DNA from: Candidatus Zambryskiibacteriota bacterium
GTDB taxonomy: Bacteria; Patescibacteriota; Minisyncoccia; Phycocordibacterales; Zambryskibacteraceae
Direction of reading: 5' to 3'
Length of the DNA: 27,363 bases
Assembly: GCA_024654145.1 (NCBI GenBank)
Contig: JANLIM010000031.1
Location: 1-27,363 of the forward strand
A program made the translations under genes and the position numbers. Below, piece by piece: positions 1 to 6,347 of this stretch. The notes below the pieces were generated by a model. The model was not told where the DNA came from, did not search any database, and was given only the letters and a program-made list of their open reading frames with translations. Position 1 is the stretch's first letter, and each line of letters begins with the position of its first letter.

Positions 1-580
1 CCACCTCCTCCACCAGCTACCACGTTTATTACAACAAAATCGCTTTCACTATTAACTCCATCTGTACAATCCAAAGTCAAAGTCGTTGGATTGCCGATTG
101 ATGGATACCAAGGGTGGTCTGCAGGGATTGGGCCACCGTTACCGTTGAGATCTACACCTGATTCTCCTCCTGGCGCTGTAAGTTGGCAGGCTGTAGCACT
201 GGAAGAAGTCCAACTGTATACCCAAGAATCACCCTGTGTGATGGTGACAGGTCCATTTGAGCCGTTTGCTTTAATGTCTGCATCAATAGAAGAGCCTCCA
301 CCTCCTCCACCAGCTACCACGTTTATTACAACAAAATCGCTTTCACTATTAACTCCATCTGTACAATCCAAAGTCAAAGTAGTTGGATTGCCGACAGATG
401 GATACCAAGGGTGATCTGAGGGAATAGGTCCACCGTTACCATTCAAATCAATGCCTGATTCGCCTCCCGGATCAGTAAGCTGACAAGCGGTTGCATTGTT
501 AGTTGTCCAACTATATGAGAAAGAATCACCATCATTTATAGTAACTGTACCGTCCTGGCCGTTAGCTTTGATATCAACTG
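1..580 (-). repeat. 297-bp tandem repeat inside the secreted protein gene
   Basis: Position 1 corresponds to position 298, a period of 297 bp (99 codons). Bases 1-83 are identical to 298-380; the copies then diverge, mostly by synonymous changes. The identical block includes the Gly-rich linker. This points to recent duplication or gene conversion between units, and more units probably lie beyond the left edge. Confidence 0.85.
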
Positions 581-689
581 TAGGGGCGGCAAAAACTGCA
601 TCTAAAGGAGTTCCGGCCAATAGCACTGCAAGAGCCAGGTAAAAGGCTCCCATACGGATAGCTATTCGTTTTTGTAAAATATATTTCAT
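1..689 (-). CDS. Secreted protein with tandem Ig-like repeats (partial, C-terminus off the left edge)
   Basis: The frame is open from an ATG at 687-689 to the window edge, giving 229 residues. Residues 1-34 look like a signal peptide: basic start, hydrophobic core, and cleavage after VFA. The mature part carries two copies of a domain of about 99 residues. Each has a D-IKANG start, a 'TACQLT' segment, 'LNGNGGPIP', 'HPWYPS', and a second Cys in 'LTLDCTDG'. The copies are joined by a poly-Gly linker. The paired Cys and strand-like pattern resemble the Ig/PKD-like domains common in CPR surface proteins. The product is probably exported and either anchored or released. No enzyme motif is visible. 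It is divergent from valS. Function is unknown. The reading frame and signal peptide are clear; the fold is inferred. Confidence 0.85.
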   Translation of the reverse strand, partial: MKYILQKRIAIRMGAFYLALAVLLAGTPLDAVFAAPTVDIKANGQDGTVTINDGDSFSYSWTTNNATACQLTDPGGESGIDLNGNGGPIPSDHPWYPSVGNPTTLTLDCTDGVNSESDFVVINVVAGGGGGGSSIDADIKANGSNGPVTITQGDSWVYSWTSSSATACQLTAPGGESGVDLNGNGGPIPADHPWYPSIGNPTTLTLDCTDGVNSESDFVVINVVAGGGG

Positions 690-707
690 ATCTCTCGCTC
701 AACAGTG

Positions 708-749
708 ACACAAACTACTGATTATTTTAAAATTGTCAATAGTTTGTGT
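708..749 (-). promoter_or_regulatory. Promoter and flanking inverted repeat of the secreted repeat protein gene
   Basis: On the minus strand TTGACA (734-739) is a good -35 box. It is followed, at a 16-nt spacing, by a weak TAGTTT. A perfect 10-bp inverted repeat, ACACAAACTA (708-717) and TAGTTTGTGT (740-749), encloses the -35 region with 22 nt between the arms. The layout suits an operator or an mRNA leader hairpin. The start codon lies 18 nt downstream. Repressor binding is inferred. Confidence 0.5.
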
Positions 750-796
750 TTTTTCAGCCTTTCTGAAAAAGCCTTTGTACACAACGTTTTATAGAC

Positions 797-932
797 TTTT
801 GTCCTTTATACTTTTGATTGTCCCTGATAAAGGACAGAACTACCGTAGAAACTATAAGGGACAAGACTGTTTGGAACACTGCCAGAAACTCCACTATTGC
901 GAGCGCATGTCTGTAATTCTTGTCCTTTACAC
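797..932 (+). promoter_or_regulatory. Cluster of five TTGTCCYTTAYA-like boxes upstream of valS
   Basis: The 12-mer TTGTCCTTTATA occurs at 799-810, with variants TTGTCCCTGATA (818-829) and TTGTCCTTTACA (920-931) on the plus strand. Two more lie on the minus strand: CTGTCCTTTATC (complement of 826-837) and TTGTCCCTTATA (complement of about 853-864). The second and third overlap to form one near-palindrome. This stretch between the divergent genes has no ORF I would support. The boxes look like binding sites for one regulator. Confidence 0.5.
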
Positions 933-943
933 GTATCGCTTTT

Positions 944-967
944 ACGCTAGCCCTAGCGTGGTATTAT
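944..967 (+). promoter_or_regulatory. valS upstream palindrome and -10 box
   Basis: ACGCTAG (944-950) and CTAGCGT (953-959) form a perfect 7-bp inverted repeat with a 2-nt centre. A TATTAT box follows at 962-967, 10 nt before the valS ATG. The transcript would start almost at the ATG, so the palindrome overlaps the core promoter as an operator would. No Shine-Dalgarno sequence is visible before the ATG. Confidence 0.45.
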
Positions 968-977
968 TAAAAGACGC

Positions 978-3086
978 ATGAAAGATAAGTTTCTTAAGCC
1001 ATATAATCCAGGTGAGACCGAGTCTCGCATCTACAAATTCTGGGAAGAGAGTGGGTACTTTAACCCTGACAATCTGCCAGAGGCAGATTCTCGTAAGCCT
1101 TTTACTATCGTAATGCCACCTCCTAACGCTAACGGGGATCTTCATGCTGGCCACGCCCTCTTTATTACTCTTGAGGACATTATGACTCGTTACAAAAGAA
1201 TGGCAGGCTATAGAGCTCTGTGGCTTCCTGGAGCAGACCACGCTGGTTTTGAAACTCAAGTCGTTTACGAAAAGAAGTTAGAAAAGGAAGGGCGCTCACG
1301 CTTCGGTATGGATCCACAGGAACTCTACAAAGAAATTTTAGCCTTTACTCTTGAAAATAAAAAAAATATGGAGGCACAGGTTCGCTCACTAGGCGCATCC
1401 TGTGACTGGTCGAGAGAGAAGTTCACTTTAGATCCAGATGTAGTAAAGAAAACTCAAGAAACTTTTATAAAGATGTTTAACGATGGTCTTGCTTATCGCG
1501 GCAGCCGGGCTATCAACTGGTGCCCAAAACATCAGACTTCCCTTTCAGAAGTTGAGACAGAATCCTCCGAAGAATCTACTCCTTTCTATTATTTCAAATA
1601 CGGTCCGTTTGAAATCGGTACCGTTCGTCCAGAAACAAAGTTTGGCGACAAATATGTAGTCATGCACCCCGAAGACGAAAGGTACAAATCCTACACACAT
1701 GGTCAAGAGCTTGAGGTTGAATGGATCAACGGCCCCATTACAGCCACAGTGATTAAGGACGAGGCGATTGATATGGAATTCGGAACAGGAGTGATGACTA
1801 TCACCCCGTGGCATTCACAGGTTGATTTTGAGATAGCAGAGCGTCACAAACTCGACTTCGAACAGATTATAGACTGGCGTGGCAAGCTTTTACCAATCGC
1901 TGGAGAGTTCGCGGGAATGAATATCAAAGACGTAAGACAAAAAATAGTTGAGAAACTCAAAGAGAAAGGTCTACTTGTGAGAGTAGACGAGAGCTATAAA
2001 AACGTAGTAAAGCACTGTTATAAATGTTTAAGCGCTATTGAACCACAAATCAAAGCCCAATGGTTTGTAAAAATGGAGCCTTTGGCCAAAAGAGCTCTTG
2101 AAGCCGTAGAGCAGAAGGAGGTCAGATTTATCCCGGACAATTACGAGAAAATATTCCGTTATTGGATGGAAAACGCAATTGACTGGAATATTTCAAGACA
2201 AATAGTCTGGGGCATTCCTATCCCAGCCTGGTTTAAGGGAGATGAGATACAAGTAAGTATTGATAAGCCTGAAGGAGAAGGCTGGGTAAAAGACAATGAT
2301 ACTTTCGACACTTGGTTTTCAAGCGGCCAGTGGCCTCTCTTTATGACAGACTACCCCGACGGCAAAGATTATCCGATCTACTACCCTACCGATGTCATGG
2401 AAACTGGGCACGACCTTATATTCAAATGGGTGCCGCGCATGATCATGTTCGGGCTCTATCTCTCAAATAAAACCCCTTTCCATACAGTTTACCTTCATGG
2501 GCTTGTTAATGACGCTCAAGGTAAAAAGATGAGTAAATCCAAAGATAATGTTATAAATCCTCTTACTCTGACCGAAAAGTACGGCACTGACGCTCTACGC
2601 ATGACATTAATAGTGGGTAACACGCCAGGAACTGATCTCGCGCTTCGCGAAGATAAGGTCAAAGGTTACAAGAACTTCGCTAATAAAATCTGGAATATCA
2701 CTCGTTTTGTTTTATCTCAAAAACACACTGGCGAAGTTAAAGATAAATTAGTAGACGAATTCAAGGCGCTAGCAGAGGACGTGACCAAAGATATGGACAA
2801 CTATTTCTTCCATACTGCGGCTGAAAAGATCTATCACTACATCTGGCACCGACTGGCGGACGAGATTATTGAGGAGAGTAAAAAGGACCCATCCATACTG
2901 CCTACTACTTACTACCTACTACAAAACTCTCTCAAACTTCTCCACCCATTCATGCCTTTTGTTACCGAGGAGATTTGGCAAGAGCTTCGGGAAGCTGACA
3001 GCTTAAAGCTACCAGCTAATAGCTTACTTATGATTGAAAAGTGGTTTACCCCGAGCAAGGTCGAGGGGCCAATTCACAATGATTAA
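978..3086 (+). CDS. valS: Valyl-tRNA synthetase (short CPR-type)
   Basis: This class I synthetase charges tRNA-Val in the cytoplasm. The HIGH-type motif is HAGH at residues 56-59, and KMSKS is at 517-521. A CP1 editing domain is present ('RPETKFGDK' onward). In its 'ITPWHSQVDFE' stretch (H279 to D283) the first Asp of the usual H-D-x-x-D is replaced by Ser280, while D283 is kept. Cys pairs in 'NWCPKH' and 'HCYKC' may bind metal. The anticodon-binding domain ends near residue 690. With 702 residues it is much shorter than typical bacterial enzymes (about 860-950), and it lacks the C-terminal coiled-coil arm. The last residues, TPSKVEGPIHND, are encoded by a palindromic repeat. The next gene overlaps its end by 8 nt, so the two are probably co-transcribed. 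Confidence 0.97.
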   Translation: MKDKFLKPYNPGETESRIYKFWEESGYFNPDNLPEADSRKPFTIVMPPPNANGDLHAGHALFITLEDIMTRYKRMAGYRALWLPGADHAGFETQVVYEKKLEKEGRSRFGMDPQELYKEILAFTLENKKNMEAQVRSLGASCDWSREKFTLDPDVVKKTQETFIKMFNDGLAYRGSRAINWCPKHQTSLSEVETESSEESTPFYYFKYGPFEIGTVRPETKFGDKYVVMHPEDERYKSYTHGQELEVEWINGPITATVIKDEAIDMEFGTGVMTITPWHSQVDFEIAERHKLDFEQIIDWRGKLLPIAGEFAGMNIKDVRQKIVEKLKEKGLLVRVDESYKNVVKHCYKCLSAIEPQIKAQWFVKMEPLAKRALEAVEQKEVRFIPDNYEKIFRYWMENAIDWNISRQIVWGIPIPAWFKGDEIQVSIDKPEGEGWVKDNDTFDTWFSSGQWPLFMTDYPDGKDYPIYYPTDVMETGHDLIFKWVPRMIMFGLYLSNKTPFHTVYLHGLVNDAQGKKMSKSKDNVINPLTLTEKYGTDALRMTLIVGNTPGTDLALREDKVKGYKNFANKIWNITRFVLSQKHTGEVKDKLVDEFKALAEDVTKDMDNYFFHTAAEKIYHYIWHRLADEIIEESKKDPSILPTTYYLLQNSLKLLHPFMPFVTEEIWQELREADSLKLPANSLLMIEKWFTPSKVEGPIHND
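3049..3068. repeat. REP-like palindrome at the valS 3' end
   Basis: CCCCGAGCAAGGTCGAGGGG is an imperfect palindrome inside the last codons of valS, encoding the TPSKVEGP part of the tail. It fits the pattern CCCYGAGC-NN(N)-GTCGARGGG, which recurs in lepA at 7204-7222. It seems to have supplied the C-terminal residues of ValRS and lies just before the start of the next gene. Confidence 0.6.
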
Positions 3087-3774
3087 CTTTGAGACAATTT
3101 TATACTCTCTCCTCGGCGGCATTCTACCGGCATTACTCTGGCTGTGGTTCTGGCTTCACGAAGACAAAAAGCACCCTGAACCAAGAAGTCTTGTTGCAAA
3201 AACCTTTCTTCTTGGTATGCTCTCCGTCCTCTTGGTCCTCCCGTTTCAGAAAGGGATAGAAATTCTTTTACCTGGTATGATTCTCCCTGCCATTTTTCTT
3301 TGGGCTTTGTTTGAAGAAGTCTTCAAACTGGGTGCAGGCTACTTCGGTGGCCTTCACTCAAGAGAAGACAACGAACCTATGGATCCTATCATCTATATGA
3401 TTACTGCCGCACTCGGTTTTGTCGCACTTGAGAACACTCTTTTCCTCCTGGGACCCATAATCGGCGCCGACTTCGTGGGGAGCTTTGTCACGGGTAATCT
3501 TCGTTTTGTTGGAGCGAGTCTACTCCACGTGGTCTCCTCCGGATTCATCGGTGTGGCGCTCGCCTTCACCTTCTACAAGCCAAAAGAGGTGAGGAGGAAA
3601 TGGCTCCTGTCGGCATTGGTCACTGCAATCGTCTTCCATACCGGGTTTAACATGTCTATACTCAAACTTGATGGCATCGGGACAATAATCTCTTTTCTCG
3701 GAGTCTGGTTGGGAGTAATCTTCATCATCTGGGCATTCGAAAGAACGAAGTTGATTGCACCGCGTAGATTATAG
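3079..3774 (+). CDS. PrsW-family intramembrane protease
   Basis: This is an integral membrane protein of 231 residues. It carries the PrsW motifs in order: Glu pair E79-E80 in 'FEEVFKLG', E118-N119 in 'ALENTLF', H150 in 'LLHVVSSGF', and H187 in 'FHTGFN'. In the family these are the active-site residues of glutamic-type membrane proteases such as PrsW, which cleaves an anti-sigma factor. Seven or eight hydrophobic helices are visible. I chose the ATG at 3079, overlapping the valS stop; an in-frame ATG at 3034 lies inside valS and would add a hydrophilic, repeat-derived leader. GAGGGG a few bases upstream may help ribosome re-entry. The substrate cannot be told. Confidence 0.88.
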   Translation: MINFETILYSLLGGILPALLWLWFWLHEDKKHPEPRSLVAKTFLLGMLSVLLVLPFQKGIEILLPGMILPAIFLWALFEEVFKLGAGYFGGLHSREDNEPMDPIIYMITAALGFVALENTLFLLGPIIGADFVGSFVTGNLRFVGASLLHVVSSGFIGVALAFTFYKPKEVRRKWLLSALVTAIVFHTGFNMSILKLDGIGTIISFLGVWLGVIFIIWAFERTKLIAPRRL

Positions 3775-3782
3775 AGTATAAT
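3755..3782 (+). promoter_or_regulatory. hsp20 promoter
   Basis: TTGCAC (3755-3760) and TATAAT (3777-3782) are separated by 16 nt, straddling the end of the preceding gene. The -10 box ends 10 nt before the ATG at 3793. The transcript would have a leader of about 3 nt or none. Confidence 0.65.
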
Positions 3783-3792
3783 TATTTGTATC

Positions 3793-4251
3793 ATGACAAA
3801 AAGAAGCTTTTTTGAAAAACTGACAGGTGCCGTCCGACTCGAGGAATCAGAAGAAGTAGAATCCTCTTCTATTTCTGATAAATTTGAGGAATCCAGGCCC
3901 ACTATTTTTGAAGAGCCAGAGGAAGCCCAGCTCACTGTAGATGTTTTCAATACTCCGACAGAAATTGTTATTAAAACCATGGTAGCCGGCGTCAAACCAG
4001 ACGATCTTGATGTCTCCATAACCCGCGACTCGGTCACTATCCGCGGAGAACGGGCGGAAGACCGCACTGTTTCTGGCGACGAATACATTCACCAAGAGCT
4101 CTACTGGGGTACTTTTTCAAGAACTATAAATCTACCCGAAGAGATTGATGTTGATGGTGCTGAAGCCGCTGAAAAATACGGCATGCTTATTCTCCACCTA
4201 CCAAAACTCGACAAAAACCGCCAAACCAGACTCAAAGTCAAAGCCAACTAA
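3793..4251 (+). CDS. Hsp20 / alpha-crystallin small heat-shock protein
   Basis: A 152-residue protein with an acidic, Ser/Glu-rich N-terminal arm (1-45) and an alpha-crystallin domain (about 47-145). The domain has the expected strands: 'LTVDVFNTPTEIVIKTMVAGV', then 'DLDVSITRDSVTIRGER', then the 'YGMLILHLPKL' end matching the family's G-x-L motif. It would act as an ATP-independent holdase for unfolding proteins in the cytoplasm. The C-terminal I-x-I/V motif of many family members is not obvious. It has its own promoter. Its stop lies only 5 nt from the 3' end of the convergent tRNA-Arg gene, so no separate terminator fits between them. Confidence 0.93.
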   Translation: MTKRSFFEKLTGAVRLEESEEVESSSISDKFEESRPTIFEEPEEAQLTVDVFNTPTEIVIKTMVAGVKPDDLDVSITRDSVTIRGERAEDRTVSGDEYIHQELYWGTFSRTINLPEEIDVDGAEAAEKYGMLILHLPKLDKNRQTRLKVKAN

Positions 4252-4256
4252 CATTG

Positions 4257-4328
4257 TGCCACTGGTAGGAATCGAACCTACATTTAGGGTTTAGGAAACC
4301 CTCGTCCTATCCATTGAACGACAGCGGC
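4257..4328 (-). tRNA. trnR: tRNA-Arg (anticodon CCU)
   Basis: On the minus strand the acceptor stem GCCGCTG pairs with CAGTGGC (one G-U). The D arm is GTTC/GGAC. The anticodon stem AGGGT/ACCCT carries the loop TTCCTAA, giving anticodon CCT. The T arm is GTAGG-TTCGATT-CCTAC and the discriminator is A. Length is 72 nt. CCA is not encoded, so the tail must be added by a nucleotidyltransferase. Confidence 0.93.
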
Positions 4329-4379
4329 AAGTGAGGAACGTCGAGAATATTGTTTCCGAACGCAGTCTCTGAAGTCTAA

Positions 4380-4426
4380 GTTATATTGTCTGAACAATGT
4401 GCAATATAACATAAAAATAGTATAAT
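4380..4426. promoter_or_regulatory. Nested inverted repeats and -10 box between tRNA-Arg and the 81-aa gene
   Basis: GTTATATTG (4380-4388) and CAATATAAC (4402-4410) form a 9-bp inverted repeat. ATTGT (4385-4389) and ACAAT (4394-4398) form a competing inner pair. TATAAT (4421-4426) ends 8 nt before the ATG at 4435. The repeat sits between divergent transcription units and could act on both. Confidence 0.5.
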
Positions 4427-4434
4427 TTTCACTA

Positions 4435-4680
4435 ATGGATCCTGAAGATAAAAGACTTCTAGAGCGCACTTACAAACTCTCAGAGGACAATAGCCGGGTG
4501 CTTAAAAAACTTGAACGCCGTTTCAAATGGGCTTTTATCTGGGGCGTGATCAAAGTAGCTATTATTATAGTGCCGCTCGTTTTGGGTTACCTATTCCTCA
4601 GACCTCATCTTGATGAGGCTGCGGGACAATTCCAAGAAATCAAGGAAGTTTTTGAGGATTATCGCAGCTTGCCGTTTTAG
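4435..4680 (+). CDS. Small single-pass membrane protein, function unknown
   Basis: An 81-residue protein. Residues 1-30 are charged and helix-forming, resembling a short coiled coil ('KLSEDNSRVLKKLERR'). One hydrophobic helix spans about 32-55, and an acidic, probably amphipathic tail of 25 residues follows. The ATG lies 8 nt after a perfect TATAAT, which fits a leaderless mRNA and fixes the start. I recognise no family. Similar short coiled-coil plus membrane-helix proteins are common in Parcubacteria, so it is probably real. The tRNA-Phe gene follows 61 nt downstream on the same strand. Confidence 0.7.
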   Translation: MDPEDKRLLERTYKLSEDNSRVLKKLERRFKWAFIWGVIKVAIIIVPLVLGYLFLRPHLDEAAGQFQEIKEVFEDYRSLPF

Positions 4681-4689
4681 GCACATTGA

Positions 4690-4730
4690 TTGCAAAAACC
4701 TTTATTTTTAGTAAAATAATCGAGTAAAAT
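4690..4730 (+). promoter_or_regulatory. Probable tRNA-Phe promoter
   Basis: TTGCAA (4690-4695) and TAAAAT (4712-4717) have 16 nt between them. A second TAAAAT lies at 4725-4730, better placed (11 nt) for a start close to the mature tRNA 5' end at 4742. The order of use cannot be decided from sequence. Confidence 0.45.
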
Positions 4731-4741
4731 AAAGCCAAAAT

Positions 4742-4814
4742 GCCGAGGTAGCTCAGTTGGCAGAGCGCTTCCCTGAAGAGGAAGATGTCGCCAGTTCGAC
4801 TCTGGCCCTCGGCA
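4742..4814 (+). tRNA. trnF: tRNA-Phe (anticodon GAA)
   Basis: Acceptor stem GCCGAGG/CCTCGGC, D arm GCTC/GAGC, and anticodon stem CTTCC/GGAAG with loop CTGAAGA, giving anticodon GAA. T arm GCCAG-TTCGACT-CTGGC and discriminator A; 73 nt in all. The following bases are CAC, so CCA is not encoded. The REP/RAYT unit begins 17 nt downstream. Confidence 0.96.
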
Positions 4815-4830
4815 CACTTCGACTCGCTCG

Positions 4831-4871
4831 CGACTTACTAGGTCTCGACTTACTAGGTCTTGCCTAGTAAG
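4831..4871. repeat. REP palindrome with a 15-bp direct repeat
   Basis: CGACTTACTAGGTCT occurs twice in tandem (4831-4845 and 4846-4860). The second copy runs into a perfect hairpin: CTTACTAGG (4849-4857), loop TCTTG, CCTAGTAAG (4863-4871). It is one half of an inverted pair with 4904-4926, like the paired REPs (BIMEs) that accompany RAYT genes. Confidence 0.8.
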
Positions 4872-4903
4872 TTAGTCTGTTCTTACTTCCCTGTAACTTT
4901 ACA

Positions 4904-4926
4904 CTTACTAGGCAAGACCTAGTAAC
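4904..4926. repeat. Inverted REP copy overlapping the transposase stop codon
   Basis: TTACTAGG (4905-4912), loop CAAGA, CCTAGTAA (4918-4925). The loop is the reverse complement of the loop in 4849-4871, so this copy faces the other way. The last codons of the transposase (Tyr TAC and stop TAG) lie in the 4918-4925 arm. Confidence 0.8.
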
Positions 4927-5587
4927 TCTCCTTATAGCTTAGCCATTCCAATATTTCATTTTGGAAGCTTCCAATTGAGGGGAAATATTTAGGGTAAGGG
5001 CTCCTATCAATAATCTGATTCTGCTTTCTCTTCGTACCGAGATACTCGAGGTAACTTGAATGCGCGTACTTCCCCAAGTATTCCATTGCAGATTTCTTAT
5101 TACTGATTCCAACCTCTTTCCAATTGCTCTGTATAAGTTTTATCGGATTTAAATGAATGTAAGAAAAGATATACTTCAGGTATCGGTCGTCAGACAAGTG
5201 CTGGGACTTAAATTTGCCTTCAAAAAGACCGCCGGTTCTTTTATATTTATTGTTGTAATACATAGCATACGCAGTAGAGAGCTTTTGCATAAATTTGCTT
5301 ATACCGCCCTCTTCACTTTCAGAAATGAGAATATGAAAGTGGTTTGGCATCAGACAATAGGCACCGATTGAGACTAATGTCTTTCCTCTATCCCAAAGAT
5401 AAGGGTCCTTGGCCGAGATAGCGTCGACCAAAGACATTTTAAAATAGTTTTCTGAATTACAAGTGTAAAGCAAAGCAATAAAGCGCCGGTAATCTTCCTC
5501 GTCATGGAAAATCTTCTGTTTGCTATTGCCGCGGTTGTAGAGGTGATAGTATTCACCACCCACAAACGGAGTCTTACGTATAGACAT
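4919..5587 (-). CDS. REP-associated tyrosine (Y1, HUH) transposase
   Basis: A 222-residue IS200-like Y1 transposase of the RAYT type. 'CLMPNHFHIL' (79-88) holds the metal-binding HUH pair H83/H85. 'YLKYIFSYIHLNP' (136-148) holds the family's conserved tyrosine region, including the candidate nucleophile Y143 before the usual I-H-x-N-P. 'GGLFEGKFKS' is also typical. Such enzymes cut single-stranded DNA at REP hairpins. Here matching palindromes lie just past the 3' end (4831-4926), and a damaged copy lies at the 5' end (5601-5619). The stop codon is formed by the palindrome. There are no IS terminal repeats or other IS genes, so this fits a domesticated or stationary RAYT. TAGAAT lies 6 nt before the ATG. 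Confidence 0.92.
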   Translation of the reverse strand: MSIRKTPFVGGEYYHLYNRGNSKQKIFHDEEDYRRFIALLYTCNSENYFKMSLVDAISAKDPYLWDRGKTLVSIGAYCLMPNHFHILISESEEGGISKFMQKLSTAYAMYYNNKYKRTGGLFEGKFKSQHLSDDRYLKYIFSYIHLNPIKLIQSNWKEVGISNKKSAMEYLGKYAHSSYLEYLGTKRKQNQIIDRSPYPKYFPSIGSFQNEILEWLSYKESY

Positions 5588-5593
5588 ACATTA

Positions 5594-5619
5594 ATTCTAG
5601 CTTACTAGGTCTTGCCTGG
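5594..5619. repeat. Degenerate REP copy and RAYT -10 box
   Basis: CTTACTAGGTCTTGCCT (5601-5617) matches the left arm, loop and start of the right arm of the REP at 4849-4871. It then breaks into GGAAATCC, so the hairpin cannot close. On the minus strand TAGAAT (5594-5599) ends 6 nt before the transposase ATG. The decayed REP therefore sits directly upstream of the RAYT promoter. Confidence 0.6.
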
Positions 5620-5627
5620 AAATCCTC

Positions 5628-5876
5628 CTATGCCGGAGTTCCTAGAATCTTCGCGATAACAGGCTTATTGAAGCCGATGATGAGATCTTTGTCGTCTATC
5701 ACGATGACAGGCACGCCCATCTGTCCGCTTTTCTCCATCATCTCTGCCCGTTTCTCAGTATCTGTGCCGACATTATAGTCAGTAAATTCCACACCATTTT
5801 CCTTAAAATAATCCTTGGCCATATGGCAAAAATGGCAGCTTTCCGTCGAATAAATCTCTACTTTTTTATTAGTCAT
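5628..5876 (-). CDS. Glutaredoxin-family thiol-disulfide oxidoreductase
   Basis: An 82-residue thioredoxin-fold protein. The redox site is C14-H-F-C17 after the first strand ('VEIYSTESC'). The cis-Pro strand is 'MGVPVIVID', and 'IIGFNKPVI' follows, as in glutaredoxin/NrdH-like proteins. It would reduce disulfides in the cytoplasm, possibly for ribonucleotide reductase. I chose the ATG at 5876: TATAAT (5884-5889 complement) ends 7 nt upstream. An upstream in-frame ATG at 5912 would put that promoter inside the gene and add a non-family leader. Confidence 0.9.
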   Translation of the reverse strand: MTNKKVEIYSTESCHFCHMAKDYFKENGVEFTDYNVGTDTEKRAEMMEKSGQMGVPVIVIDDKDLIIGFNKPVIAKILGTPA

Positions 5877-5883
5877 AAAACGA

Positions 5884-5889
5884 ATTATA
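5884..5889 (-). promoter_or_regulatory. -10 box of the glutaredoxin gene
   Basis: TATAAT on the minus strand ends 7 nt before the ATG at 5876, which places the transcript start on or beside the A of the ATG. No clear -35 box is visible. It lies in a spacer holding several ATTCG-type repeats. Confidence 0.6.
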
Positions 5890-5919
5890 CGAATATTATG
5901 CGAATGACACAAATCTAAT

Positions 5920-6327
5920 TCAATTAGTAGTATTCGAATTTCTTGAAAATATTCGCATTAGCTTCTCCCACCACTCTTTGAATCTCTCAGAAGCACTCTT
6001 TTCAGTAGTAGTGGCCTTTGGTCTGTCATCTACTATGATAGCCACGTATTCACCCTCCCGAGTGACACTGAACTTGTCCCTAATTTCCTCCACAATACCC
6101 TCTGGCGTCTCTAGTCTCGCTATTTCCGAATTAAGCTCCGCCTCTCTTGACTCCAGAGCTTCCGACTGGGCTTCAAGTTCCTCTACTTTGTTAGCACTCG
6201 CACGCTCTTTGAGCATTACCCCAACCGCTCCTCTAACTAAAAAGAAGCAAATTACAGCCATGACTATAAGTGATGGGTAGGAATAGAGAATCCTCTTCAC
6301 CCTCTGTCTTCTTTGCAACTCCTTCAT
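5920..6327 (-). CDS. FtsB/DivIC-like septum formation initiator
   Basis: A 135-residue bitopic protein: short basic cytoplasmic start, one membrane helix (about 17-37), coiled coil (42-74, 'KVEELEAQSEALESREAELNSEIARL'), then 'TPEGIVEEIRDKFSVTREGEYVAIIVDD'. This matches the FtsB/DivIC pattern, where the helix after the coiled coil carries an E-x-x-A/R-R-x-x-x-x-x-x-x-GE-like stretch. It would link division proteins at the septum. A C-terminal extension of about 35 residues contains a Trp-rich helix ('FKEWWEKLMRIF') that may lie on the membrane. TATAAT lies 8 nt before the ATG. Family placement is fairly safe; no symbol is given because FtsB, FtsL and DivIC are hard to separate at this length. 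Confidence 0.85.
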   Translation of the reverse strand: MKELQRRQRVKRILYSYPSLIVMAVICFFLVRGAVGVMLKERASANKVEELEAQSEALESREAELNSEIARLETPEGIVEEIRDKFSVTREGEYVAIIVDDRPKATTTEKSASERFKEWWEKLMRIFSRNSNTTN

Positions 6328-6334
6328 ATTTGAG

Positions 6335-6341
6335 TATTATA
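6335..6341. promoter_or_regulatory. Bidirectional leaderless promoter with overlapping -10 boxes
   Basis: On the plus strand TATTAT (6335-6340) ends 7 nt before the ATG at 6348. On the minus strand TATAAT (6336-6341) ends 8 nt before the ATG at 6327. The two start codons are 20 nt apart, so only one polymerase can occupy this 7-bp core at a time. Confidence 0.65.
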
Positions 6342-6347
6342 GTACAA

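Noticed and set aside
862..885. TGGAAC before valS as part of a T-box riboswitch
   Set aside because: Only six bases match. There is no specifier stem, no antiterminator pairing and no terminator before valS.
733..981. Short plus-strand ORF before valS
   Set aside because: It covers the repeated boxes and palindrome, has no start signal, and its product has no protein-like pattern.
4831..4926. Repeats near tRNA-Phe as a CRISPR array or attachment site
   Set aside because: Copies are palindromic and in opposite orientation without regular spacers. No copy matches the tRNA 3' end and no integrase is near.
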